A stretch of DNA of 7,831 nucleotides from CAYZJV01 sp964616275 (GCA_964616275.1 CAZTUL010000088.1:1-7831); one strand, 5' to 3'. Positions 1-5,810 are shown, numbered from the stretch's first letter. Made by a program: numbers and translations. The notes: generated from the sequence alone by a model not told the origin.

Positions 1-35
1 ATCGCTTGAGTCAACGTAATCAAATTATTAATGAA

Positions 36-80
36 AAGAGCCCCCCTTCCAGAGAATCATTTTCTTTGGAGGGGGTTTTT
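36..80. terminator. Hairpin terminator, possibly bidirectional
   Basis: A C-rich arm (41-50) pairs with a G-rich arm (67-75) with one bulged base, and the short inner stretch AGAA/TTCT can extend the stem. On the plus strand a run of five T follows (76-80). On the minus strand the stem is followed by CTCTTTT. It overlaps the stop codon of the minus-strand permease gene, so it most likely ends the iclR-permease transcript. The better T-run on the plus strand suggests it may also end a plus-strand gene that finishes at or before the left edge. Confidence 0.8.
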
Positions 81-810
81 ATAGAATCAATTCTTGTACA
101 ATAATCCAGACACCATTAATTCCGACAAATGCATAGATACACTTCTTTAGAACTTCTGCTTTGATATGCCTGAACGCGAGTAATCCAACTGCAACTCCTA
201 CTGCCACCCCAGCCCATCCTGCAAAAAGATACGAGTAATTCCCTAGGTCGATATCGCCTTTTATAAACCGTGTTGAGAGATTTGTTATATTATTTATTGA
301 AAAATAAGCTTGGGCTGTAGCAAGATAAGCGAGCTTATTATCTGTTGCAGGAAGAAGATAGAGAACAGCCGGTGGACCCCCAATACCAAATAGACCGTTT
401 CCTATACCTGTTAAAGACCCCATGAAAACACCATTCCTCGTTGACGGTTTTAACTGAATCTTTTGTGAATATCTAACCATGTAGATAGAAAGGAAGAATA
501 AAACTAGCCCAAGCATTGCCTTGAGGTACTGAGTTTCGACTGAATAGGAATAGATGGTAAAAACAATTCCAAGTAGAACTGAAGGAATTAACAACGGTAT
601 CATTATCTTAAACTGAATATACTTATGGTAACGTATTGCAACATAGACTGTATTAACTGCGGCAAATGCCTGGCATAATGCTATAGCTTCCCCATAAGGA
701 AAAACCCTATGTAAAAACACCATTGAAAATACAGCGAATCCAAACCCTATGCTTGTCTGTAGAAAAGTTGCACCAGCAGAAATAAGAAACACCGCAATGT
801 ATAGTTCCAC
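79..810 (-). CDS. TauE/SafE-family (DUF81) membrane permease
   Basis: This 243-residue inner-membrane protein is almost entirely hydrophobic, with about seven or eight likely membrane segments. It shows the internally duplicated pattern of the TauE/SafE family: a first Gly-rich segment near residues 13-30 (GATFLQTSIGFGFAVF) and a matching second one near 131-152 (TGIGNGLFGIGGPP). Members move sulfite, sulfoacetate or other small organic anions, usually outward, but most are uncharacterised, so the substrate is unknown. The length is normal for the family. The start is GTG at 810, chosen because GGGAGG lies 7 bases upstream. It follows the iclR gene on the same strand after a 95-base gap and is probably cotranscribed with it, though that gap carries its own inverted repeat. 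It could support export of an end product of the divergent catabolic operon; that is inference. Confidence 0.85.
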   Translation of the reverse strand: MELYIAVFLISAGATFLQTSIGFGFAVFSMVFLHRVFPYGEAIALCQAFAAVNTVYVAIRYHKYIQFKIMIPLLIPSVLLGIVFTIYSYSVETQYLKAMLGLVLFFLSIYMVRYSQKIQLKPSTRNGVFMGSLTGIGNGLFGIGGPPAVLYLLPATDNKLAYLATAQAYFSINNITNLSTRFIKGDIDLGNYSYLFAGWAGVAVGVAVGLLAFRHIKAEVLKKCIYAFVGINGVWIIVQELIL

Positions 811-814
811 TTTT

Positions 815-823
815 CTCCCTCCC
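815..823 (-). promoter_or_regulatory. Ribosome binding site for GTG-started permease
   Basis: On the minus strand this reads GGGAGGGAG followed by AAAA and the GTG codon. The GGGAGG core is 7 bases from the start. It supports the non-ATG start at 810. Confidence 0.75.
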
Positions 824-848
824 AGAAATTATCGGAGAGGAATCATTA

Positions 849-870
849 AGGAATATGCATCCACATTCCT
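849..870. repeat. Inverted repeat AGGAAT-N10-ATTCCT between iclR and permease gene
   Basis: AGGAAT (849-854) and ATTCCT (865-870) are perfect inverted arms separated by 10 bases. Another GGAAT at 839-843 lies in direct orientation, 11 bases from the left arm. The arms match the half-sites of the putative IclR operators in the divergent region, but the spacing differs (10 against 4). It could be a second type of operator in front of the permease gene, or an RNA hairpin in the intercistronic leader. Confidence 0.45.
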
Positions 871-905
871 GCAAACCTCTACCATCCAAAATCCTTGCAT
901 GCTAA

Positions 906-1688
906 CTAGTGTTTCCAGGACTTAAATAGGCTCTTAGATATTTCTCCAGATGCTTCGTTAAGGACTGGAAGGTACTTTAAAAGATCTTCTTTATCCTTCA
1001 CTCCAATAAATCCACTGAAAGATAATGCAGCAATAGTGGATCCGGTACTGTCTCGGACGGATACTGCAATACAACTGCCATTATCGGCACTTTCCTTGTG
1101 ATCAATTGCATATCCCTGTTTGGCAACTTCTCTCAATTCCTGCCAGAATTTTTCGACATCGGTGATGGTGTGATTAGTAAGGGGAACCATGTTACATGAA
1201 TGGATAATTCCATCTGCAAGATTTATAGGTAATTCACTAAGCAGGATTTTACCTCCCGCTGAAGCATAAAATGGAAGATCTGAATAGAGAGGTGGAATGT
1301 AATCCACTAGATTTTTTGTTCTTGATTGTTGAATGATATAACAGTGGGTACCATCTCGGACAATAAGATTCATGGCCTGATTGAACTGTGCCGTATAGCG
1401 TTCCATTACAATTGATGCAACCTCTTTCAATGCAAGAAATAAATTATCATTCCCTAGTATGAAACTCAGTTTCTCACCACCAATATACCGACCATCATTA
1501 AATTGAAATACCCAACTATTCGATTCGAGTGTTTTAAGAATACGGAATGCAGTTGACGGATTAATATCACATTTTTTTGCAATTGCATTAACTCCAATAC
1601 CCTCCCGCTCAAAGCGGAGAGCATCCAAAACCTTTAGTGCTCGATCAACCATCTTGATGGTTTCCGTACTCTGTTCTCCAGTTTTCAT
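906..1688 (-). CDS. IclR-family transcriptional regulator
   Basis: This is a 260-residue cytoplasmic DNA-binding regulator. An N-terminal winged helix-turn-helix spans about residues 14-75, with the helix pair near 31-54 (IGVNAIAKKCDINPSTAFRI) and a wing near 63-70. An IclR effector domain (GAF-like) spans about 83-256 and carries the family landmarks LPFYASAGGKILLS (138-151) and GYAIDHKESADNGSCIAVSV (192-211). The length is typical. An in-frame ATG three codons upstream at 1697 is less likely, because its AAGG would directly abut the start; with ATG at 1688 the same AAAGGA is about 8 bases away. Transcribed divergently from the aldolase-oxidoreductase-ABC operon, it is the probable local regulator, with a small organic acid or sugar derivative as the likely effector (inference from the family). 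A site in its own leader suggests autoregulation. Confidence 0.93.
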   Translation of the reverse strand: MKTGEQSTETIKMVDRALKVLDALRFEREGIGVNAIAKKCDINPSTAFRILKTLESNSWVFQFNDGRYIGGEKLSFILGNDNLFLALKEVASIVMERYTAQFNQAMNLIVRDGTHCYIIQQSRTKNLVDYIPPLYSDLPFYASAGGKILLSELPINLADGIIHSCNMVPLTNHTITDVEKFWQELREVAKQGYAIDHKESADNGSCIAVSVRDSTGSTIAALSFSGFIGVKDKEDLLKYLPVLNEASGEISKSLFKSWKH

Positions 1689-1726
1689 GTATACCATCCT
1701 TTGCTACGTATTTTTATCGAATAATC

Positions 1727-1740
1727 GGAATATTAATTCT
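1727..1740. promoter_or_regulatory. Putative IclR operator O1 (iclR leader)
   Basis: The sequence GGAAT-ATTA-ATTCT matches the other two inverted repeats at 9 of 10 arm positions. It lies between the predicted iclR transcription start (about 1760) and the iclR start codon, at roughly +21 to +34. This suits autorepression. Assignment to the adjacent IclR protein is inferred from proximity and repetition. Confidence 0.6.
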
Positions 1741-1766
1741 AAATTGTTAATATGCTGTTTTACTGT

Positions 1767-1795
1767 ACTTTAGCCAAACCTAGAGTGGTTGTCAA
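1767..1795 (-). promoter_or_regulatory. Predicted sigma70-type promoter of iclR
   Basis: Read on the minus strand, a perfect -35 TTGACA (1790-1795) is followed by a 17-base spacer and a -10 TAAAGT (1767-1772, 4 of 6 matches). Transcription should begin near 1760, giving a leader of about 70 bases that includes O1. Confidence 0.7.
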
Positions 1796-1835
1796 TATTG
1801 AAATGATACAAGAAAGGAACTCTGTATATATTTTT

Positions 1836-1849
1836 GGAATATACATTCC
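1836..1849. promoter_or_regulatory. Putative IclR operator O2 (mid-intergenic)
   Basis: A perfect inverted repeat, GGAAT-ATAC-ATTCC. It lies about 76-89 bases upstream of the predicted iclR start of transcription and about 190-200 bases upstream of the aldolase operon start. It could be a remote looping site or an activator site for the minus-strand promoter. Confidence 0.65.
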
Positions 1850-1897
1850 TATATTATCGCAAAATAATGGCTGCTAACGGATGTTGAAATCTATAAT

Positions 1898-2001
1898 TCC
1901 TTATCTATTAATTGAATTATATTATTTATATATATAATATATAATATTTTATAAATTTTTTATTTTGAAAGAATAAAATCATAAATATGTAAATTAATAA
2001 A
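1898..2001. other. Very AT-rich block upstream of aldolase operon promoter
   Basis: Only 6 of the 100 bases at 1901-2000 are G or C, and 1915-1966 is an unbroken run of 52 A/T bases with TATATA-type stretches and A/T tracts. It ends exactly at the -35 box of the plus-strand promoter. It may act as an UP-element-like contact for RNA polymerase, as bent DNA between operators, or as an easily melted segment. No coding content was seen. Confidence 0.7.
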
Positions 2002-2030
2002 TTGACAACACTGTAAAAGCATGTTTTACT
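2002..2030 (+). promoter_or_regulatory. Predicted sigma70-type promoter of aldolase-ABC operon
   Basis: A perfect -35 TTGACA (2002-2007), a 17-base spacer and a -10 TTTACT (2025-2030, 4 of 6 matches) preceded by TG one base upstream (2022-2023), giving an extended -10. The AT-rich block directly abuts the -35. Transcription should begin near 2037, immediately before operator O3. Confidence 0.75.
2013..2029. repeat. Palindrome GTAAAA-N5-TTTTAC inside the promoter
   Basis: Perfect 6-base arms (2013-2018 and 2024-2029) lie between the -35 and -10 boxes and overlap the -10. The right-hand sequence TGTTTTACTG (2022-2031) recurs exactly at 1756-1765, around the predicted iclR transcription start. 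This could be a binding site for a second regulator, or partly a by-product of the -10 sequence. Confidence 0.4.
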
Positions 2031-2037
2031 GATATTC

Positions 2038-2051
2038 GGAATGATTATTCC
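2038..2051. promoter_or_regulatory. Putative IclR operator O3 (aldolase operon start)
   Basis: A perfect inverted repeat, GGAAT-GATT-ATTCC, beginning within a base or two of the predicted transcription start (about 2037). A protein bound here would block polymerase loading or escape, so repression is the simplest reading. It has the same arms as O2. Confidence 0.7.
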
Positions 2052-2063
2052 AAAAAATAAATT

Positions 2064-2076
2064 TTGACTGAGTCAA
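2064..2076. repeat. 13-bp palindrome TTGACTGAGTCAA in operon leader
   Basis: A perfect palindrome around a single central G, located between O3 and the ribosome binding site. With only one unpaired base it cannot form a useful RNA hairpin, so if functional it is more likely a DNA-binding site. It could also arise by chance. Confidence 0.35.
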
Positions 2077-2080
2077 CACA

Positions 2081-2086
2081 AGGAGA
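2081..2086 (+). promoter_or_regulatory. Ribosome binding site deciding the aldolase start
   Basis: AGGAGA lies 7 bases before ATG at 2094. It excludes the in-frame TTG at 2064, which has no such site and falls within the leader palindrome. Confidence 0.85.
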
Positions 2087-2093
2087 ATGCATT

Positions 2094-3011
2094 ATGGGAA
2101 GAGAAAAATTAACCGGCATCTATATCCCAATGGTCACACCATTCAATGCCGACGAATCTATTAATTTCAATGGTATCAAAGAATGTACAGATTTTCTTGC
2201 AGCTAATGGTGTAACAGGAGTTATTCCTGCTGGTAGTACTGGTGAGATGATTGCACTTACACCAGAAGAACAGATTTCTGTCAACGCTGCCACCGTAAAA
2301 GCAGCAAATGGTAGAATTAAAGTCGTTTGTTCCACAGGTGCGTATCGAACCAAAGATGTCGTCAACATGTCTAAAGCAGCGGAGGCTGATGGTGCTGATG
2401 GAATTATGGCAGTTACTCCTTGGTACATGGCTCCGAATGAGAAGGAACTGTTACTTCACTACGAAACAATTCGCAAGGCAATAGATATTCCAATAATGGT
2501 CTATCACAATCCCTATTATTCAACTTGTCTCATGAGTGATGAGTTTATGGCAAAATTGTATAACGAAGGGTTTATTGATGCTGTTAAGGAACGGCAGGCC
2601 GATGTATATCGTCAGCAGGATCTCCGTTATCTTACCGATGACAATTTTGGAATTTTCTATGGATATGATGTTTGTCCAGTTGAAAGTCTCAGTTGTTGGG
2701 CTGATGGTTGGGTTTGTGGAACAGGAAACCTCTTCCCAAAAGAGAATACTGAAGTATTCCGCCTTGCAAAGGCGAGAAAGATGGAAGAAGCAATGGCTTA
2801 TCATTTCTCGAAAATTAGACCGTACCTACCGTTATTCACCAAACCTACTGCTGAAGGAATGCCTACTCCATGGCTTCAAATCATCAAAGAAGGAATGAAG
2901 CTCCGAGGAGTTGATGCGGGATTCTGTCGAAAGCCGGTTATCTCTGAACTACCTTCTGATGTAATGGTAACACTAAAGGCAGTACTTAAAGAGTACGGGT
3001 ATCTCGCTTAG
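2094..3011 (+). CDS. DHDPS/NAL-family class I aldolase or lyase, not DapA
   Basis: This 305-residue cytoplasmic TIM-barrel enzyme has the usual family length. Visible landmarks are the pyruvate-carboxylate loop GSTGE (47-51), TPWY (108-111), the catalytic Tyr137 in the YHNP motif, and the Schiff-base Lys165 in DAVKERQAD. These predict chemistry through a Lys-bound pyruvate-type imine: aldol cleavage or condensation, or dehydration/deamination of a 2-oxo acid. In true 4-hydroxy-tetrahydrodipicolinate synthase an Arg follows five residues after the catalytic Tyr; here that position is Tyr142 (YHNPYYST), arguing against a lysine-biosynthesis role. Candidate roles are a 2-keto-3-deoxy sugar acid or hydroxy-oxo acid aldolase, or a pyrroline-hydroxycarboxylate-type deaminase; none is provable here. 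It is first in the plus-strand operon and ends 18 bases before the oxidoreductase start. Confidence 0.9.
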   Translation: MGREKLTGIYIPMVTPFNADESINFNGIKECTDFLAANGVTGVIPAGSTGEMIALTPEEQISVNAATVKAANGRIKVVCSTGAYRTKDVVNMSKAAEADGADGIMAVTPWYMAPNEKELLLHYETIRKAIDIPIMVYHNPYYSTCLMSDEFMAKLYNEGFIDAVKERQADVYRQQDLRYLTDDNFGIFYGYDVCPVESLSCWADGWVCGTGNLFPKENTEVFRLAKARKMEEAMAYHFSKIRPYLPLFTKPTAEGMPTPWLQIIKEGMKLRGVDAGFCRKPVISELPSDVMVTLKAVLKEYGYLA

Positions 3012-3015
3012 AAAA

Positions 3016-3020
3016 TGGAG
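3016..3020 (+). promoter_or_regulatory. Ribosome binding site deciding the oxidoreductase start
   Basis: TGGAG lies 9 bases before ATG at 3030. Two upstream in-frame ATGs (3015 and 3021) either overlap this site or have no Shine-Dalgarno sequence before them, so 3030 is preferred. The choice changes only five residues. Confidence 0.6.
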
Positions 3021-3029
3021 ATGTGGAAT

Positions 3030-4373
3030 ATGAAACAAAGAAAAGTTGATGTAATCGTTGCTGGGGGTGGTACTGCGGGGGTAATTGCAGGTCTTGCTTC
3101 GGCTAGAAACGGTGCAAAAACATTGATTGTGGAAAAACAACGATGTCTCGGTGGTCAATTTACCGTAGGTATGCAAGGGGCATGGGTAGGATTTAGTGAT
3201 AAAGAAAAAATTATTGTAAAAGGTATTGCTTGGGAACTGAGAGATAAACTTATGGAACGTGGTGCTATCGTTGAAGACGATCCCATGACTGATGTTTGTT
3301 TTCTCTATGATACCGAAGTTGCAAAAGTAGTAATTGATGAATTGGTTGCCAGTGAGAAAAATCTTTCCACCTACCTTGATACTTCAGTAATTGATGTTCT
3401 GCAGGAAGGAGACACTGTTACAGGACTTCTAGTAGTTTCAGAATCTGAACTCATGGAGATTCGGGCAGAAGTAGTTATCGATTGTTCTGGTGATGCAATC
3501 GTAGCGGCAAAGTCAGGAGCTCCTTTCGAAATTAGACCAAAAAAGGATATCCAGCCCATGACTCTAATGGGAAGAATGGCTGGTGTCGATCTTGAACGGG
3601 TAAAAGAATACTACAAAGCAAATCCCCCTGTCGTGGATAGTAACGTTCCTCCCGCATGGCGCGAGTATAAGACCTTTCCAGGTTTCATGCACTTTGGTCT
3701 GCACGACGAACTGGAGCGTGTAGACCTTCCTCCTCACCTCGAATATCTTCGCGATTGGCTTGGAATATTCACGTCAACTCCAAATCCTGGGGAGGTGACC
3801 ATTAACTGCTCAGGAGCTATCGAATCTCATAGCACTTCTGGGTTTGAAGAAAAAGCTGAACAAGAAATATTTTCTCAGAAATGCTTGTACGATGTCTCTG
3901 AAGTGTTAAAACGATATGTCCCAGGTTTTGAACATGCATATCTTTCTGCTATTGCCGGATTACTTGGAGTAAGAGAAAGTCGCAGAATTATTGGTGACTA
4001 TAAAGTTACGCTTGATGATTTTCTATCTGCAAGGGAATTTGAGGATAGTATCGGAAGAGGTGCCATGCCTGCTGGAGTTCATACTCCTGATGGCATAACC
4101 ATGAATGTGTATAATCTCGAACCAGGCAAGTCCATGACTATCCCCTATCGCTGTATGATTCCTAAAGGAAAAGAGGGTTTGCTTGTTGCCGGTCGATGCG
4201 TAAGTTACGAGGCCCCTGTAGCCAATTGCATTCGCTGTATGCCTCAATGCATGGCAATGGGAGAAGCCGCAGGAACGGCTGCAGCTATAGCGGTATCGCA
4301 GGGCATAAAAACAAGAGAAGTAAATATTCCTCATCTTCAGAAAAAGCTCAAAGAACAGGGAGCTCTACTATAG
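3030..4373 (+). CDS. FAD-dependent oxidoreductase (FAD_oxidored-type)
   Basis: This is a 447-residue, probably cytoplasmic flavoprotein. The N-terminus has the dinucleotide-binding Rossmann fold VDVIVAGGGTAGVIAG (6-21) with the acidic ribose-binding Glu35 after TLIV, then a GGQFTVG flavin-region loop (41-47). The C-terminus has the second FAD-contacting motif LLVAGRCVS (384-392) and GEAAGTAAA (411-419). This order fits the FAD_oxidored group, whose members are mostly uncharacterised and often sit beside sugar-transport cassettes. The C-terminal motif is unusually Cys-rich, with Cys390, Cys400, Cys403 and Cys407. There is no signal peptide. Second in the operon, it presumably oxidises or reduces the imported substrate before or after the aldolase step. 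The electron acceptor and substrate are unknown. A dehydrogenase or hydroxylating role is possible. Confidence 0.85.
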   Translation: MKQRKVDVIVAGGGTAGVIAGLASARNGAKTLIVEKQRCLGGQFTVGMQGAWVGFSDKEKIIVKGIAWELRDKLMERGAIVEDDPMTDVCFLYDTEVAKVVIDELVASEKNLSTYLDTSVIDVLQEGDTVTGLLVVSESELMEIRAEVVIDCSGDAIVAAKSGAPFEIRPKKDIQPMTLMGRMAGVDLERVKEYYKANPPVVDSNVPPAWREYKTFPGFMHFGLHDELERVDLPPHLEYLRDWLGIFTSTPNPGEVTINCSGAIESHSTSGFEEKAEQEIFSQKCLYDVSEVLKRYVPGFEHAYLSAIAGLLGVRESRRIIGDYKVTLDDFLSAREFEDSIGRGAMPAGVHTPDGITMNVYNLEPGKSMTIPYRCMIPKGKEGLLVAGRCVSYEAPVANCIRCMPQCMAMGEAAGTAAAIAVSQGIKTREVNIPHLQKKLKEQGALL

Positions 4374-4387
4374 ATGAAGTGAAAAAA

Positions 4388-4404
4388 ATGCGATTCAAAC
4401 GCAT
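4388..4404 (+). other. Small hairpin in gap before binding-protein gene
   Basis: ATGCG (4388-4392) and CGCAT (4400-4404) form a 5-bp stem with a 7-base loop. No T-run follows, so it is not an intrinsic terminator. It could mark an mRNA processing or stability point ahead of the highly expressed binding-protein gene. The stem is short and may be accidental. Confidence 0.3.
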
Positions 4405-4438
4405 ATGTTAAAAACAATTGGTTCAAATTTTTCATAAA

Positions 4439-4444
4439 AAGGAG
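4439..4444 (+). promoter_or_regulatory. Ribosome binding site deciding the binding-protein start
   Basis: AAGGAG lies 6 bases before ATG at 4451. It excludes the in-frame TTG at 4418, which would put charged residues in front of the signal peptide. Confidence 0.85.
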
Positions 4445-4450
4445 AAAAAT

Positions 4451-5791
4451 ATGAAAAAGGCACTAGTAGTTTTGGTGTTACTCATGATGATGAGTACCTT
4501 GGTATTTGCGGCTGGCAGTAAAGAAACAGCAGCAGAGCCCGCTGCAAGCAAGAAAATTGTTATCTGGACAAATCTTACTGCCGATGCTCAAGCAAAGGTT
4601 CTTAGAAAGCAATTCACTGAAGTAGCAGCAGAAATGGGGGTTGAGGTTGAGATGGTCACCATCTCTTTCAATGACATGTACACAAAACTTGCAACAGCAG
4701 TAGAGTCGGGGAATGTTCCAGATATCATGCACACAAACTTTGCTGGTACTGCCTATCTCTATTCCCAGGATATCATTCTTAATATGGATGATGTTATTGA
4801 TAAAATTGGGAAAGATGATTTTATTTCATCGTACCTTCACGTTCTTAACGCAGAAGGTAAAACTTGGGGAATTCCCGATTGGGCGTTGCACACCTCTGTC
4901 TGGTACCGAAAAGATCTTTTTCAAGAGAAGGGTATAAAAATTCCGACAGACTGGGCTGAATTCAAAGCTGCTGCACAAAAACTAAACATCGACGAAGATG
5001 GCGATGGAAAGATTGATGTTTATGGATTCCCGGTTCCTTTGAATGCAGTACAAGTTGCACCTCAGACATACTATGAATTCCTCTATTCCGCAGGAGTGAC
5101 TACTTTTGATCCAAAAACTGGAAAGTACACTTTTGGATCGCAGAAGAAGAAAGCAGTAGAAGTAACTGATTATTTGATTGATCTTTATAAGACTGTATCT
5201 CCTCCATCTTCAATCGAATGGTCCTGGAATGAATACCGAAATGCTTTAGTTGAAGGAACTGTCGCGATGACATTGGATATGGGAGCGGTCATTGGATTGG
5301 CACAGAACAATAACCCGGAAATGGTAGAAAAGCTTGGGTGTTTTGATTTACCAGGACAATTTGGTAATAAACCTGCCTCGTTTGGAAGTGGATACGCATT
5401 CGTTGTAAGTAATAGTGGTTCTGCGACAGAGATTGAAACTAAAAAAGAATTCATTCATCGTTTATACACATCAGAGAGAGCTGCAGAACGGGCCCTTTCG
5501 CGACCAATGTTCGCCTTCCCCTCTCTATACTCAGCCTTAGAGATTTATAAACAAAGTCCTTCTGTTGCACTCTTCCAAGACCAAATTGCAACTATTTCAG
5601 ATGCATTTGAGAACAGTAATTGGTATTGGTATGGAATGGAACATGGTTTAAGTCAGATGTCTTCACAAATAGAAGCAACAACATTCTTCGGAGAAGCCTT
5701 GCAGAGTGTAGCTCTTGGCATGCAGACTTCGGTTAAAGCCGTAGATTTTATCGATCAACAGCTACAAGAACAGATTTCAATTATTGAATAG
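4451..5791 (+). CDS. ABC transporter sugar-type solute-binding protein
   Basis: This 446-residue exported protein has the length of family 1 (MalE/UgpB-like) binding proteins. Residues 1-20 form a signal peptide: MKK, a hydrophobic core, then a likely signal peptidase I cut at FA|AGSKE. There is no lipobox Cys, so it is probably periplasmic rather than lipid-anchored. The mature protein starts its first lobe with KIVIWTNLTADAQ (35-47), continues with NVPDIMHTNF (88-97), and carries the Asp-rich loop DEDGDGKIDVYGF (181-193) common in this family, perhaps binding calcium. Aromatic clusters such as WSWNEY (257-262) and NWYWYG (390-395) are of the kind that stack on sugar rings. It captures the substrate and delivers it to the two permeases that follow. 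The ligand is unknown. Hairpins lie in the gaps on both sides of the gene. Confidence 0.92.
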   Translation: MKKALVVLVLLMMMSTLVFAAGSKETAAEPAASKKIVIWTNLTADAQAKVLRKQFTEVAAEMGVEVEMVTISFNDMYTKLATAVESGNVPDIMHTNFAGTAYLYSQDIILNMDDVIDKIGKDDFISSYLHVLNAEGKTWGIPDWALHTSVWYRKDLFQEKGIKIPTDWAEFKAAAQKLNIDEDGDGKIDVYGFPVPLNAVQVAPQTYYEFLYSAGVTTFDPKTGKYTFGSQKKKAVEVTDYLIDLYKTVSPPSSIEWSWNEYRNALVEGTVAMTLDMGAVIGLAQNNNPEMVEKLGCFDLPGQFGNKPASFGSGYAFVVSNSGSATEIETKKEFIHRLYTSERAAERALSRPMFAFPSLYSALEIYKQSPSVALFQDQIATISDAFENSNWYWYGMEHGLSQMSSQIEATTFFGEALQSVALGMQTSVKAVDFIDQQLQEQISIIE

Positions 5792-5810
5792 CGTATTCTA
5801 ATTACTACAT

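Larger units (their letters stand above)
1689..2093. promoter_or_regulatory. Divergent control region between iclR and aldolase operon
   Basis: These roughly 400 bases hold no credible gene. They contain the iclR leader and promoter, the aldolase operon promoter and leader, three GGAAT-N4-ATTCC inverted repeats, a very AT-rich block, and two further palindromes (GTAAAA-N5-TTTTAC and TTGACTGAGTCAA). The plus-strand leader from the predicted transcription start to the ATG is about 57 bases. No tRNA, riboswitch-like fold or small gene was recognised. Confidence 0.85.

Noticed and set aside
1..35. Possible 3' end of an upstream plus-strand gene
   Set aside because: Stops occur at 7-9 and 17-19 in two frames, but fewer than six codons are visible, so nothing can be identified. 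The plus-strand T-run after the hairpin at 36-80 is the only hint.
707..889. 60-codon minus-strand open frame overlapping the permease start
   Set aside because: It lies in another frame over the permease gene and its ribosome binding site, has unlike-protein composition, and has no family resemblance.
1915..1966. AT-rich tract as a replication origin or repeat array
   Set aside because: There are no DnaA-box series, no iterated unit and no replication genes nearby. It reads as promoter-associated AT-rich DNA.
2064..2093. Upstream TTG start for the aldolase gene
   Set aside because: There is no Shine-Dalgarno sequence before it, it lies inside the leader palindrome, and ATG at 2094 has a strong AGGAGA site and fits the family N-terminus.
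2536..2898. 120-codon plus-strand open frame inside the aldolase gene
   Set aside because: It is an alternative frame of a gene with intact catalytic motifs, and its translation resembles no protein family.
4388..4404. Terminator between oxidoreductase and binding-protein genes
   Set aside because: The stem is only 5 bp and no T-run follows. The genes are likely cotranscribed. I kept it only as a low-confidence hairpin.
4418..4450. Upstream TTG start for the binding protein
   Set aside because: It would add charged residues before the signal peptide, while ATG at 4451 has AAGGAG at ideal spacing.
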